Shown here piece after piece: positions 1 to 11,663 of a DNA stretch of 64,000 bases (the first letter of the stretch is position 1; every line of letters starts with the position of its first letter). This DNA is from Jacaranda mimosifolia (Eukaryota; Streptophyta; Magnoliopsida; Lamiales; Bignoniaceae): NCBI GenBank assembly GCA_018894105.1, contig CM032118.1, positions 36,514,690-36,578,689 on the forward strand. The letters are read 5' to 3'. Made by a program: the position numbers and the translations under genes. The notes below the pieces were generated by a model that was not told the origin of the DNA, searched no databases, and worked only from the letters and a program-made list of their open reading frames with translations.

Positions 1-714
1 CTTTTTCTTTTTCTTTTTTTTTTTTCATTCAAATTCTTCCAATATCAGTTTAAAGTGGTACCTTACTACTTTCTCCTCTCACCATGAAGTTCAAAGTATT
101 CAGTTTGATCACACTAAATATTAATTTTAATCTTTAATTATAATTAAATTCACTATTTAATTAGGAAAGACACCAATTAGTAGTGTTCCTCGTTAATTAT
201 ATCACTCCCTACAACACTACTTCACATCATTTTGTATTTATTTCCTTTTGAGTGGCTTAGCACTTTGAAATCTATTATACCTACTAGCAAATTTGGCATA
301 TCCTATTCATGCTAAAAAATTTATAATGTAAAATAAATGAATATTCTATTTAATGATAAACACTTTTTAATAGTTTTAATATATTCACTTAAATTTTTAC
401 ATACATAAAAAAAAAATGATATAAAAGTAATAGTAGAATATAGAGCACATAAGTTGTAACTGGTAATAATTGGTCATATATAAATTGTAATTATAAAGAT
501 TAAAAGATAATAATGAGAACATTTTAGATGATCACTTAAAAATACACAATTGATATTTTATTAATAATATGATAATGACACTACACCAATATATATATGT
601 ACATATGTTGTATATTTATATTGGCTAACAAGATTCAGAACGCTTCATTTTAGGACTGATAATTACTTAAAACCATGCATATTTGACCAAAATTTCTGAT
701 AAAAGGTTCTATTA
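1..714. other. AT-rich intergenic DNA
   Basis: I see no coding signal, RNA gene or bounded element. The stretch opens with a T-rich run and is otherwise AT-rich. Confidence 0.6.
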
Positions 715-1080
715 GTGATTGTTTGGTTTTGTTTTCAAAGCCCCTTTTCATTTTCTCCTGAAAATGAAAACAGAAATCTATCAATTTTTTTTTCTTATTT
801 TTACAAATATTTTTATTTTCAACAAATTTTTTCAAACACACTATTACACTCTCTCTCCATTTTCACTTTTTATTTTTTTCTACTCACATTTGCACAACTT
901 TTGATGCAAAAACACAATATTTTTCAAATACAACTCATTTTCAAGCCTATACAATCATTACATTTTAAACAAAACTTCAAAATAATATTTTATTTTCAAA
1001 AACATATTTATAACTAATTTTTTATTATTTCTTTTCACTAAAAAATAAAAATACCTTCAAAAAACCAAATAAAACGGCCC
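715..1080. mobile_element. PIF/Harbinger (Tourist-like) MITE
   Basis: A 366-bp non-coding element flanked by the 3-bp direct repeat TTA (712-714 and 1081-1083). Its ends are imperfect inverted repeats around TGTTTGGTTTTGTTTTC on the left and AAAACCAAATAAAACGGCCC on the right. TTA target duplications and TGTTTGGTT-like termini are typical of Tourist/PIF-Harbinger MITEs. It has no transposase. The short reading frames inside it are low-complexity and not genes. Confidence 0.7.
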
Positions 1081-1710
1081 TTAGCTTCCTGTTTTGGAGT
1101 AGCAATTGGCTTCTTTGGAACTGATGTATGTGCTGGCAAGCACACCCACTTACCCTATTACATCTAGGATATATCTCTGTATGTATATATCTCAAAGCCC
1201 GGTTGGCTAATTAACAAACTAATCTGCTTCTAGTTAAAAGCTTGTGAAGGTAGCCTTTGGCGGCTGGAATTTGTTTTGATCACATCTCAATAAGAACCTA
1301 TGAATCGCACTACACTCCAAGAATATTAGTATTAATATATTCTATGATATGATCTCTATATTCTACAATGCATACCGATGATTACTATAACAAAAATTAA
1401 TAATAAAAAAATTAAATAATAATATAAAAATTCTTATTAATAATATACATTATCATTAGTAAGTTTTATTTTATTATTAATAATATTTTTTAAATGATAA
1501 ATTTTTTTATTTTATCAAAGAGGCAAAAAGCTATTAATTAAATTAGTTAATAGCCGCAATTTACATAAATTTTTTATCACTATTAATTTTATAAAAAATT
1601 ATTATCTTAGCAAAATAAAATCTTTTACCTCTTTATATATATATATATATATATATAATATTAGTGATTGTCTGAAACATATTTATTGTCCTAAAAGTCA
1701 TCGATCCACA
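1081..1710. other. Intergenic DNA, AT microsatellite
   Basis: No gene is recognised. An (AT)n microsatellite lies at about 1634-1657. It may include eroded sequence of the third OCT copy, but I could not align it to the intact copies. Confidence 0.5.
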
Positions 1711-1742
1711 TCCTCAAACTAGATGAAGGTTGTTGTGTCTAA
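1711..1742 (+). pseudogene. 3' terminal remnant of a third OCT gene
   Basis: About 26-30 bases align with the last codons and stop of the intact OCT2 gene: both read AGATG.AGGTTGTTGTGT, then a stop, then AAACTTTTAAAT. The sequence that follows (interrupted at once by a CACTA MITE) is homologous to the 3' flanks of OCT1 and OCT2. I infer that a third tandem OCT copy stood here and lost all but its end. The coding match is short; the flank homology carries most of the weight. Confidence 0.6.
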
Positions 1743-1780
1743 AACTTTTAAATAAAAAAAGAAAATACGCATATATATAT

Positions 1781-2221
1781 CACTAAAAAAAAAGATAAAT
1801 TAGTGACAATATAAAAATTGTTACTAGCTCTAGATATTAGGTGACAAAAAAGATTTGTTTTCTCATCGTAATCATTTTTACAAACTAAATAATGACAATA
1901 ATAGTATTTAAGTTGTTATTATTGACAATTAGTAACACTTTATAATATCAACTTAGTGACAATAAAAATCTTATCACAAATTATAATGACAATTTTTATT
2001 GTCACCATATGGGTGTTACTAATTGATAATGATGTCAACTTAAAATATTAGTTTTTATTATTAATATGAGTCATATTATAACAAAATAAATATTATTATC
2101 ATCTAAAAAATATCACTAGCTAGTGACAATATAAAAATTATTATCATTTAATACGTATCATTAGTGATAATTTTTATATTGTTACCTATTATTTTGTCAC
2201 TAATATGACATCTTTATAGTG
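1781..2221. mobile_element. CACTA-type MITE, palindromic
   Basis: The element begins CACTAAAAAAAAAGAT and ends ATCTTTATAGTG, giving CACTA...TAGTG termini, with the 3-bp direct repeat TAT on each side (1778-1780 and 2222-2224). Subterminal words such as TTAGTGACAATATAAAAATTG recur in both orientations, so much of the element can fold on itself. No coding capacity. It sits just after the OCT remnant and is absent from the equivalent place in the OCT1 and OCT2 flanks. Confidence 0.75.
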
Positions 2222-4105
2222 TATATTTAGTTTAATTTCTAGCTAGTTCTGTGTCTTAATCAGCAGTAAGCCTGGTATCCTTTGGACGTAAACACGCCAT
2301 TGACGCCCACCTACCTTTCATGTTAGTTCTTAATATAAGTTTGTGTTGAAAGATGATTCTTGTTGTAATAAAGGTAATTAATTTTTTAAAGTATTGTTAA
2401 TTAATTTCAGATTGTACGGATTTTGTTCTTTTGCAATACTACTTTCTTTCTATTTTCATTCAATACACAGTTGGATTATGAGATGATTGTCATATCATAA
2501 AAAATTAATTTAATAGTAGACATTATTTTTCCTTAACTATAATCTTAAATCAAGTTAAATTCAATTATTTACGTAATTAATAAAAAAAATTAATTAAAAA
2601 AACTCCTTAAAGAGTACTTCGGATGAGAGCAATCACAGTGAATATTGCCGAAGAAAGACCAAGGCACAAGGTTTTCTGATTTGATGAAGACAAACATTAG
2701 TATTGTAACTTTATTTTCATACTTATCCGTGGAAGGATTTATTAGTTTGTTGTCAACTAATTAAGAAAATTTTCGTGTAAGAAAAAAAATTGTTTTATTT
2801 TCATTCATATAATTTTCGATGAAGATTAAGTTGTTGATAGTTGGAGATTTTGATTCACATTGACTATAAATTGCTTTAAGTCCATAGTTTTATAATTCTT
2901 GAAATTGGTTTGGTGGTATTAATCAAAAAAAGTTGCAGATCATCTTGAATTTTTTCTGGTTCAGAACAAGAAACGTTGTTGGGCTACAATTATATATTGT
3001 GAAATTAGGTGTCAGTGAAAATTTCATATTTATTTTTCAGCTTGATTTTGTGGTTCAGAAGCGCTCTTATTCACTGAGTATTGGTTGACATCGTTATCAC
3101 GTCTTATATTATTAATTACGGATGGCTACTTTCTTTAAAGAATTTAATTTCCTTGCATGCATTTATTTTGCAAATTGATTGAATCACGCCCTTTTCTTGT
3201 GGAGGAGCCACGTTTTTGTTGGTCCCTTCTCTGCCCTAATTAAAGTGCTTCTAAGCATTTCATGATCTTTCCATTTGTGTCTTCCTCCAAACTATTAACT
3301 ATGAATGAGATTTAGAAGACATTGCAGAAAGAAAATTGAATTTTGGGGAGCAATGAAAGTTTCCTGTCCATATTTTCGATTCGAGAGATTGGAAAGGTGG
3401 ACAGAGATGAGTTATTGACTTTTCTTAACTAATAAAGTTATTGCTTATAAAGTTGAATTTAATTTGAGTTAAAATTGTGATTAGGGAAATATTATATGTA
3501 CCATTAGGTTAATGTTTTTATGATGTCAATTATTTAAGTGTATATTGGGTGTAATTAAAGAGAAAGTATATTGTCCAGTGGCTTGTCGTTCAAGTGGCAT
3601 CCGTCTCCTTTATTATGTGGAAATTTTTGTGTTCGATTCAAAATATGGACCTCATGTGTTGTCATTTATAATATTATCTCTTTAGAAAAAAGAAAAAAAA
3701 ATGTATTGATGAAGGGTCAAATCTAGATTGCATTAGGATCAATACAATCATTAATTTTTGATGCCATTATGACCATGTTAAGATCAATTAATTCCTCACC
3801 TTTGCGGATACTAAATATAATATAATATCATTTGCGCGGTCGACATCGCGTTGGAGAGCATGTGCCTTCCAGACCCAAGTCTTCATCACGCCTGCTGGCT
3901 TGTTGTCATAAAACTTGAGTTCGGAATTTCATTAGAATAAAAGTAATGGGCCAATCAATCAAACTACTCTAAACTAATGATTGATCCAAGTTGACTATTG
4001 TATCAATTAAAAAGGATGGATAACTAATACAACAAATTGTATCTTCCCCACTCCAAGCGAGGCAAGTGGGAAAATCGTACTGCATCAAGAAAGTGCATAA
4101 TTAAC
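2222..4105. repeat. Segment 0: duplicated OCT 3' flank
   Basis: This non-coding stretch is homologous to the sequence after OCT1 (40760-42270) and, in part, after OCT2 (45610-45747 and 47670-48420). Shared landmarks include TTCTAGCT near 2240, an AATAAA at 2367-2372, GGATTTATTAGTTTGTTGTC near 2734, GGAGGAGCCACGTTTTT near 3201, and GAGCATGTGCCTTCC near 3855. It shows the OCT locus existed in three tandem copies. Undisturbed target sites for the insertions in the other copies lie at 2356-2358 and 3312-3314. Confidence 0.85.
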
Positions 4106-4795
4106 TATTGATTTTGCCTTGAAATTTGGGCCGAATCAACGAGAACCAAAAAAAGAATAGAGCGAAATGGAGCAGGGTTCGAAATGGGCACATGAGACTG
4201 AGCCAGGAAGCAGCAACTTGCACCTGAGAGCAAGGCAAGGCGCGCCCGGGTGCAAGCCTTACTGGAACGGGCAAGTAGGCAACACGACTTGCGCCCAGGC
4301 GCAAGACGCGCACACCTCGGTGCACGACACAGTGATGTGCCGTGCCAGGGCGCAAGTTGTGCATGCCCTAGCGCGGCGTCTTTTGCATTCCTGCGCCCTG
4401 GAGTAAGTTAGTTTCACTAGGGTGCCTACAGAGCCTAATTTTGGAAAAATAGGGCACGCGGCGCAAGCCCACGGGCCTTGGGCTTTGATTTTCTAGTACA
4501 TATATTAGTTTTTTCTTTCAGGAAAAGGATCACAAACATAACACAAGGGCTTCTTAACTGCTTTTGAGTAATTCTCTCAAGACAGAGTATAGACTGAGGG
4601 TGTTAAGTGTTTTCGTAAGATTTGTGGGATTTAAGTTTGTACTTGTGCTTTGATTTGAGATCAATAAAATTCTTTTTCTTTGTTGGGTGGATTAGGCACA
4701 TCGCCAAATCACGTTAAATCTTATTGTCATAATTCCATCGAATTACTTTACTGTTATTTCATTGTTTCAGCAATAAATCCTCCTGGGTTACAACA
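4106..4795 (+). repeat. 5' LTR of Copia element 1
   Basis: A 690-bp repeat starting TATTGATTTTGCC (the 3' copy keeps TGTTG) and ending GGTTACAACA. A GC-rich block at 4235-4450 holds several near-palindromic words built on GCGC, in sharp contrast to the AT-rich surroundings. About 100 bp of this block is missing from the 3' LTR. Confidence 0.9.
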
Positions 4796-4815
4796 AATTG
4801 GTATTGGAGTAGGTT
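4796..4815 (+). other. Primer binding site, initiator-Met tRNA type
   Basis: Directly after the LTR the sequence reads TTGGTATTGGAGTAGG, a decayed form of TGGTATCAGAGC, the usual complement of the 3' end of initiator methionine tRNA in plant Copia elements. The second Copia copy keeps TAGTATCAGAG at the same place. Confidence 0.75.
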
Positions 4816-4822
4816 GGATCAA

Positions 4823-5570
4823 ATGTCAGGCATGAAGTACGAGGTAGAGAAGTTTGATGGGAAGAACGACTTTGGGCTGTGAAAGATGAAAGTTTATGCT
4901 CTCTTGTGTCAACAAAGTTTACAAAGAGCATTAAAGGGCAGAGATTCCTTGCCGGAAATACTGAAAGACGAGAAAGACGAATTCATGGCGAAGGCTTACG
5001 GTACTCTGGCGTTATCGTTGGCAGATAATGTACTGAGAGAGGTTGCCACAAAAAGTACGCCAGCGGATTTATGGAAAAAGATGGAGAGTCTATACATGAC
5101 GAAGTCCCTAACAAATTGGTTGTATTTGAAATAGCAATTATATACATTAAGGATGAAGGAAGGTATATCTATCACTCGGCATATTGATTTTTTCAATAAG
5201 GTGATTTTGGATCTCGCTAATATAGATGTCAAAATTGATGATAAGGTCAAGCTTTAATTCTCTTGTGTTCTCTGCCAAAATATTTGAGCACTTGGTTACT
5301 ACTTTGTTGTATGGGAGAGATACAATTTCAATAGAGGATATGAAGGTCTCATTGAATTCCAACGAGTTGAGAACATATGTCATGGGAAGCAATGATGGTG
5401 AAAGTGGGGAAGGATTGGTGGCAAAAGGGAGACCGAAAGAAAGGGGAAGGAGTAAAGACCAATCAAAGTCCGGAACCAAGCCTAAAAATGGTGAAAAGTG
5501 TTTTAGGTGTGGTGGAAAGGGCATTGGAAATGAAATTGTTCGAAACGAGGAAAGGCGAAGGATGTAGGTG
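4823..5570 (+). pseudogene. Copia gag remnant
   Basis: Begins MSGMKYEVEKFDGKND, the typical start of a Copia gag (UBN2-type) domain, followed by LWKKMESLYMTKSL. An in-frame TGA replaces a tryptophan near 4880, a TAG breaks the frame at 5132-5134, and a frameshift follows near 5250. A zinc-knuckle start (KCFRCGGKG) near 5500 is cut short by a further frameshift. Gag forms the particle that packages element RNA; this copy cannot encode it. Confidence 0.85.
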
Positions 5571-5574
5571 AAAC

Positions 5575-6800
5575 TTATGATCAGAAAAGGGATTATGTCG
5601 CAGGAATTGTTGAGGATGAGTCTGATAGTAGGTTTGTTCTCAACGTTGCCAAAACTTTGCTAAGCTCTGAATGGATTTTGGATAGTGGTAGTTCCTACCA
5701 CATGTGCCCACGAGAAGATTGATTTATCACATACTAGAAATATGATGGTGGTAAAGTGTTTATGGGAAACGATGCTTCTTGCAGGGTTGTAGGAATTGGC
5801 TCAGTTTGTATCAGAATGCATGATGAGATTGTAAGGACCTTAACAGATGTGCGTCATGTTCCAAATCTGAAGAAAAATCTAATATCGCTGGGTACTCTAG
5901 ACAAGAATGGTTGTGAGTACAGAGCTCGAGATGGAGTTCTATGGGTTTCCAAAGGTACATTACTTATCATGAAAGGAGACAAGCGAAACGACCTTTACAT
6001 ATTGCAGGGAGACACGATTTCTGGTACTACAGCAGTTTCTTCATCAGTCAATGATACTACGAGACTATAGCATATGCAGCTTGGGCATATGAGTGAGATG
6101 GAGATGTCGGAACTGAGCAAATGAGGATTGCTTGGTGGATAGAAGACTGGAAAGCTGGATTTATGCGAGCAGTGTGTGCTGGGCAAGCAACACAGGGTGA
6201 AATTCGGCACTGCAGTCATAGGACCAAAGGCACCTTGGTTTACATTCACTTAGATGTTTCAAAGGGATGTGCAAGGTACATGCTGACGTTCATAGATGAT
6301 TTCTCACGAAGAGTATGGGTGTACATGCTGAAGTATAAGGATGAGGTGTTTGTCAACTTCAAGCAATGGAAGACCTTAATTGAGAAGCAGACAGGAAATA
6401 AGATCAAGCACTTGAGGACTGACAATGGATTGGAGTACTGCAACAAGGAATTTCAGAAATTCTGTGATAAGGAAGGAACTGTGAGGCATCGCATAGTTGT
6501 ACATACACCACAGTAGAATGGAGTTGCAAAATAGATGAACAAGACTATCTTGGAAAGAGCTAAATGCATGCTCTTTAACACCGGATTGTACAAGAATTTT
6601 TGGGCAGAAGTGATTAACACTGCGTGTTATTTGGTGAATTGGTCACCATCAACTGCTTTGGATTGCAAGATACCAATGGAAGTTTGGTCTGGGTCTCCTA
6701 CTGATTACTCAAATCTAAGAGTATTTGGGTGTCCAGCCTATGCTCATGTTCGGGATGGGAAGCTTGAGCTAAGGGCTAGAAAGTGCATATTCTAGGCTAT
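5575..6800 (+). pseudogene. Copia protease-integrase remnant
   Basis: The protease motif WILDSGSS lies at about 5671-5694. The GAG-pre-integrase region follows (HVPNLKKNLISLG at 5851-5889), then the integrase core with HLDV, FIDDFSRR and LRTDNGLEY. The third catalytic residue is lost: the expected NGVAE reads NGVAK and is followed by a stop near 6532. Stops also occur at 6068, 6121 and 6514, and a frameshift near 6793. The integrase cannot be functional. Confidence 0.87.
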
Positions 6801-7139
6801 GCAGATGGAGTCAAAGGTTATCATTTATGGCGTAATGATGACAAGGGCTCCAAGATGATTATCAGCAGGGATGTGACATTTGATGAGTCTGCAATGATGA
6901 AGAATGTGGAGTAGCAGGAATGCAGTCAACAAAGTGTTAAGGAAAATGTGGAGATTCATATTGATCATCCACAAGTTTCAACGGGGAAACAAAAGGTGGT
7001 AGATAAAGCTGGTGAGAGCACATTATCACCTAATCAACAGTAGGAAAATGAACCACTACAAAATTATTGCTTGGTTTGTGATAAGAAAAGGAGGTAGATC
7101 AAACCACCACAGCGTTTTGCTTACTCAGATCTGGTAGTT

Positions 7140-8746
7140 TATGCTTTGAGTTTAGTCGAGGAGTTTGTATGAGATGATCCAGTCTCATACAAAGAGGCAA
7201 TTTCCATGCCAGATTCTAATAAATGGGTTGCAACTATGAGTGAAGAGATAGAGTCTCTACACAAGAATAGCACATAGGAGCTGGTTGATGTACCCAAAGG
7301 ACAGAAGATTGTAGGTTGCAAATGGATCTACAAGAAGAATGAAGGGATTCCCGATGTTGAAGATGCTAGACACAAGGCGCGATTGGTTGCTAAGGGTTTT
7401 ACTCAAAGAGAGGGTGTTGACTTTCATGAAGTATTCTCCCTAGTTGTAAAACATACTTCCATTCGTGTTTTACTTGCCATGGCTGCTCTGTTTGCTATGG
7501 AGCTGGAGTAGATGGATGTGAAAACAACATTTCTGCATGGTGAGTTGGAGGAATAAAACTACATGAGTCAACCAGAAGGATTCGTTGTTCCCAAGAAACA
7601 AAATCAAGCATGTCTTTTGAAGAGGTCATTATATGGCTTGAAGCAGTCTCCCAGGCAGTGGTATAAAAGGTTTGATGCTTTTATTACCAAGATAGGATAT
7701 ACTAGAAGCAAATTTGATTATTGCGTATATTATAAAATTTGTAGTGATAGCCTTCTCGTATATTTGCTGTTGTATGTTGATGATATGTTGGTTGCCTCTA
7801 GAAACATATTTGAGATCAACCAATTAAAAGCTCAGTTAAGTGAAGAATTTGAGATTAAGGATATGAGCATTGCAAAGAAGATTTTGGGCATAGAGATCAT
7901 CCGGTACAAACATGCAGGATTGTTGTACTTGTCTCAACAGCATTACATTGAGAAAGTACTTGAGCGATTTGGGATGGATAAATCCAAGCCAGTTAGTATG
8001 TCACTTGCAGCTCATTTCAGGCTCTCATCAAATCTATCACCGAGTATTGAGGTGGAGGTGGAGCACATGTCAAATGTGCCATATGCTAGTGCAGTGGGTA
8101 GCTTGATGTACACCATGGTGTGCACCAGGTCCAACATTTCATATGCAGTCAGTGTTGTGAGCAGGTATATGCACAAGCCAGGAAAGACTCATTGGTAGGC
8201 TGTGAAATGGATCATGAGGTATCTGAGAGGCTCTGCAGACAGATGTTTGAGGTATAGTCAATCAAATTCTAGTACAAGAATTATTGGCTATGTGGATGCG
8301 GATTATGTAGGAGGTTTAGAAGTAGAAAGTCCATGACGGGTTATGTGTTTTGTGTATCAAGTTGTACGGTTAGATAGAATGTGACTTTGCAGTTATCAGT
8401 TGCATTGTCCACAACAAAAGTTGAGTACATGGCTTTGGCTGAAGGCGTCAAGGAAGGCATTTGGCTAAAGTGGCTGATCGATGATATGTGTATGACTTCT
8501 GAGATCACTAAGGTATTTTGTGATAGTCAAAGTGCCATACAATTGTCAAAGAATCAAGCGTTTCATGAGAGAACAAAACACATAGATGTGAGGTATCACT
8601 TTGTTTGGGATATGGTGTCTCAAGGAGTCATGTTGGTTGACAAGATTGGGATTAAGGATAATCTTGCAGACATGTTGACTAAGGCTGTTTCAGGAATCAA
8701 ATTCGAGCATTGCTTGGATTTGATTAATGTTTGTAGACTCAGATAA
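7140..8746 (+). pseudogene. Copia RT and RNase H remnant
   Basis: The RT core is readable: YGLKQSPRQWYKRFDAF near 7632 and the catalytic YVDDM near 7774. RNase H motifs include EYMALAEGVKE near 8423, a C-D-SQSAI segment near 8520, and TKHIDVRYHF near 8576. The frame is closed by TAG at 7276, 7509 and 8196 and TAA near 7555, and shifts near 8300. The final stop is at 8744-8746, about 50 bp before the polypurine tract. These enzymes copy element RNA into DNA. Confidence 0.88.
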
Positions 8747-8793
8747 CAGGCCCTTTTGGGGGTAGGGACAAAGAAGAAAGATGGTGAATTTCA

Positions 8794-8809
8794 AGTTAAG
8801 GTGGAGAAT
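8794..8809 (+). other. Polypurine tract of Copia element 1
   Basis: A purine-rich stretch around AAGGTGGAGAAT directly precedes the 3' LTR start at 8810, where plus-strand DNA priming would begin. Confidence 0.7.
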
Positions 8810-9394
8810 TGTTGATTTTTGCCTTAAAATTTGGCCGAATCAACGAGAGCCGAAAGAAGAATAGAGCAAAATGGAGCAAGGGGTCGAAATGGGCACACGA
8901 GACTGAGTAAGGAAGCAGCGACTTGCGCCCGGGCGCAAGCCATACTAGAATGGGCAAGTAGGCAGCACGACTTGCACCAAGGAGCTTGCAACTCAGCCAA
9001 AATAGAGCCTAATTTTGGAAAAACAGGGGCGCTGTGCACCCTGGCGCAAGACGTGTGCGCCCCGGCAAGCAGCACAGGCCCACGGGCCTTGGGCTTCGAT
9101 TTTCTAGTATATATATATATCAATTTTTTCTTCTGGGAAAAGAATCACGAACATAACACAAGAGCTTCTTTACTACTTTTGAGTAATTCTCTCAAGACGG
9201 AGTATACTACTTTTGTGAGATTTGTGGGATTTAAGTTTGTACTTGCATTTTGATTTGAGATCAATAAAATTCCTTTTCTTTGTTGGGTAGATTAGGCGTA
9301 CCGCCGAATCACGTTAAATCTTGTTGTCACTTTACATTGAATTACTTTACTGTTATTTCATTGTTTCCATAATAGATCCTCCTAGGTTACAACA
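8810..9394 (+). repeat. 3' LTR of Copia element 1
   Basis: A 585-bp repeat starting TGTTGATTTTTGCC and ending GGTTACAACA, followed by the TTAAC duplication. It is about 105 bp shorter than the 5' LTR because of a deletion in the GC-rich block. It contains an 18-bp perfect palindrome at 8922-8939 (CTTGCGCCCGGGCGCAAG). Confidence 0.9.
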
Positions 9395-9460
9395 TTAACA
9401 ATTAAGGAAGATTTGGACCTCATGCGACTGCTTAGGTGGAAGTTTATTAAGTAATCTATT

Positions 9461-10681
9461 TGATGGGTGTTGGATCCAATAAAAATAAATACCTACTCTA
9501 AAAATATGATTTGTAATTAGTGGTGAGTAGGATCGTATTTCATAGGGACTAGTAAATTTTATTTCTTTTAAGCTTATTAATAAAATAGAAAAGTTGGGGG
9601 TGGTTTATGAAACGAAAAATCTAGAATCTTAAAAGTAAAATAAATCAAATAAGAAATCAATATGAATAAAATCTAGCATAAGGTAAAATCTCAGTTTGGT
9701 TCACAGATTTGACTATTGATGCAAAGATAAATTCTCTTTTTTCTTAAATAGACTAGTTATAGTTACTCAGATGCCCTAATAACCAATCTCTCCTTACTAT
9801 CTCGATAACTAAGAGAAGCTCGTTAGTTATTTTCTTGCCAATAAATAACCCTAAAAAACACTCCTAGAATTTAATTTATCAACAGCATTCAAAACTAGAG
9901 AGACCCAACCATAGCCAATAAACACGCACAAGCGGGGTTCATTTAGACTAGATTATTTATGTACATAACATAAATAATTCATATCCCCACACATAACTAT
10001 GTTATTTGCCACAAGCCTTAGAACAATTAAACAATTACAGATTTAGCATTCTAATTGATAAAACAAATATTCTAAGCTATCAAATTTAGGCCCTAAATTC
10101 AATAAACCTAAATATTTGTAATAAAAATAGAAGATAAATAAATACTCAAGAAATAAGAAATACGAATCAATTATTTAGATCTCACAAATACTGAAGAATC
10201 CAAACTTCGATAATCCTTTAGGCTAGAAAAAGAGTTTAGCAACTCATGGAGAGAAGAAAAATGTAGGAAAATAAAATATGCTGAATCAAAAGATATCAAA
10301 AAGCTCTTATGAAAGACTCCTAACTCCATATAAATAGCCTACTACTCCTAATGTAACTGGGAAAATAGTTAAGAGTCCTATCAAAGTACAAAAACTTAAA
10401 TTCTCCTAATTAAAGAAATATAAATTAAAATATCCCAAAAATCTTCAACTATCAAAACATGTCTGCACTCGAATTATTTCCTTTTTCCATTTCTCATCTC
10501 CTCGAAAATGTGATTTTTGCTCCAAGCATGTCAAATACTCGATTTTCAACTGCATTTAGCTTGAATCTTCAATTTGCTTCACAAAATATAAAATGAAAGT
10601 TAAAATTCAACAATTAAGCATTTTTACTATTAATCATAAGGGGAAATTATATGAATTAAATGACAAAAATGCAACTTAACA
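9461..10681. mobile_element. Solo LTR, Athila-like Ty3/gypsy
   Basis: A 1221-bp sequence with TG...CA ends (TGATGGGTGTTGG...CTTAACA) and the 5-bp duplication CTATT (9456-9460 and 10682-10686). The flanks rejoin into OCT segment 0: AATCTATT then CAATTATAATTAATC, as in OCT2 at 48500-48518. It has no internal genes, so it is a solo LTR left by recombination. Its termini match the LTR at 12247-13527, which belongs to an Athila-like element. Confidence 0.85.
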
Positions 10682-10831
10682 CTATTCAATTATAATTAAT
10701 CTAGAATCATAGTGTATATTTGATATGAGTTAAGATAAATGAATTGGAAAAAACAACACTAACAACGTGCTAAAACCTAGTTCACTATCTTAATAATTTA
10801 TGGGATTAAGGTCCATTCAATTAAACCTAAC
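10682..10831. repeat. Segment 0 flank, resumed
   Basis: Homologous to 42355-42500 after OCT1 and 61705-61830 after OCT2 (landmarks AACCTAGTTCACTAT and ATTCAATTAAACC). It links the eroded segment to the two intact copies across three insertions. Confidence 0.82.
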
Positions 10832-11663
10832 TTATATGGGATAGCCCATGGCCCAGTCTACTAATAGTCGACCAGGTAATCAACTAGGCCTAAATCCTCA
10901 CTAGGCCATTTCGCCAGCTCAATTACCAATGCTGTTACGGTTGACCAAAGTGTGGTCGATCAGCTTGAGAATGAACATTTGGCCCTCAACCAGAAAGGCC
11001 TTCGGATCCAAGAGAGTTTTATCATTTCAACTAGAGTGTGGATAGACGACTTGCAAACTAGGAAACATCTCAACCGTAGGAGGTCGATTGGAGTAACATA
11101 GAGCAGCCTTGCGCCACCAATCACAGTTGCATTGAATATGCCATAACCACGACTCTGCCACATTAAATGCACTGATAGGCAACGTGCCTCTGCATTAATG
11201 GCGCATGCCTCCACTATACCACCATTCTGCCTCTGCAGAATAGTGCATACCTCTACCGTACCATCATATCCTGAAAAGTAAGAGTAGATGCCGCCTGGAG
11301 AAATACACAGAAGGAAAGAGACTTAAAGGTCATCAAGTAAGGAAAAATGACCTCTCTGTATAAGAAATGGCATCATTGGCATCTTAACTTCTCAAGAGAG
11401 ACTATAAATACCCCATTACCACCCTTCAGCAAGGTATGTTCATTATCACCTAAGCCTTCACTATGTCGCTCTCTTTTCTAGTTGAATAGATACTGACTTG
11501 AGCGTTGGAGTGCCTTAGCCGAGGGCTCCTCAGCAAGCCTGACGTTTGTTATTAGTTGTATGACTCAACCCAACTTCATCTAAACATGCCCTCCAACTTC
11601 TATTCAGATTGATTTGATTGGGCTAGAGCCCAATATATTGTTAAGCAGTTCCTACCATCATCA
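10832..11663 (+). mobile_element. Solo LTR, Tat-type Ty3/gypsy
   Basis: An 832-bp sequence from TTATATGGGATAG to CATCATCA, flanked by CTAAC and CCAAC (one mismatch). It resembles the reverse complement of the gypsy LTRs at 49423-50299 and 60264-61140: the TATAAATACCC promoter region, CAGCAAGGTATG, and GCGTTGGAGTGCCTTAGCC occur in the same order. It has no internal coding sequence. Confidence 0.82.

Larger units (their letters stand above)
4106..9394 (+). mobile_element. Copia LTR retrotransposon (Tork/TNT1-like), decayed
   Basis: A complete but inactive element of 5289 bp bounded by LTRs and the 5-bp duplication TTAAC (4101-4105 and 9395-9399). It inserted into the OCT segment 0 flank, whose sequence resumes at 9400. 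Order is LTR, primer site, gag, protease, integrase, RT, RNase H, polypurine tract, LTR, which is the Copia order (integrase before RT). The gag start and the DSGSS protease resemble Tork/TNT1-type elements. Many stops and frameshifts show it is old. Confidence 0.93.
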
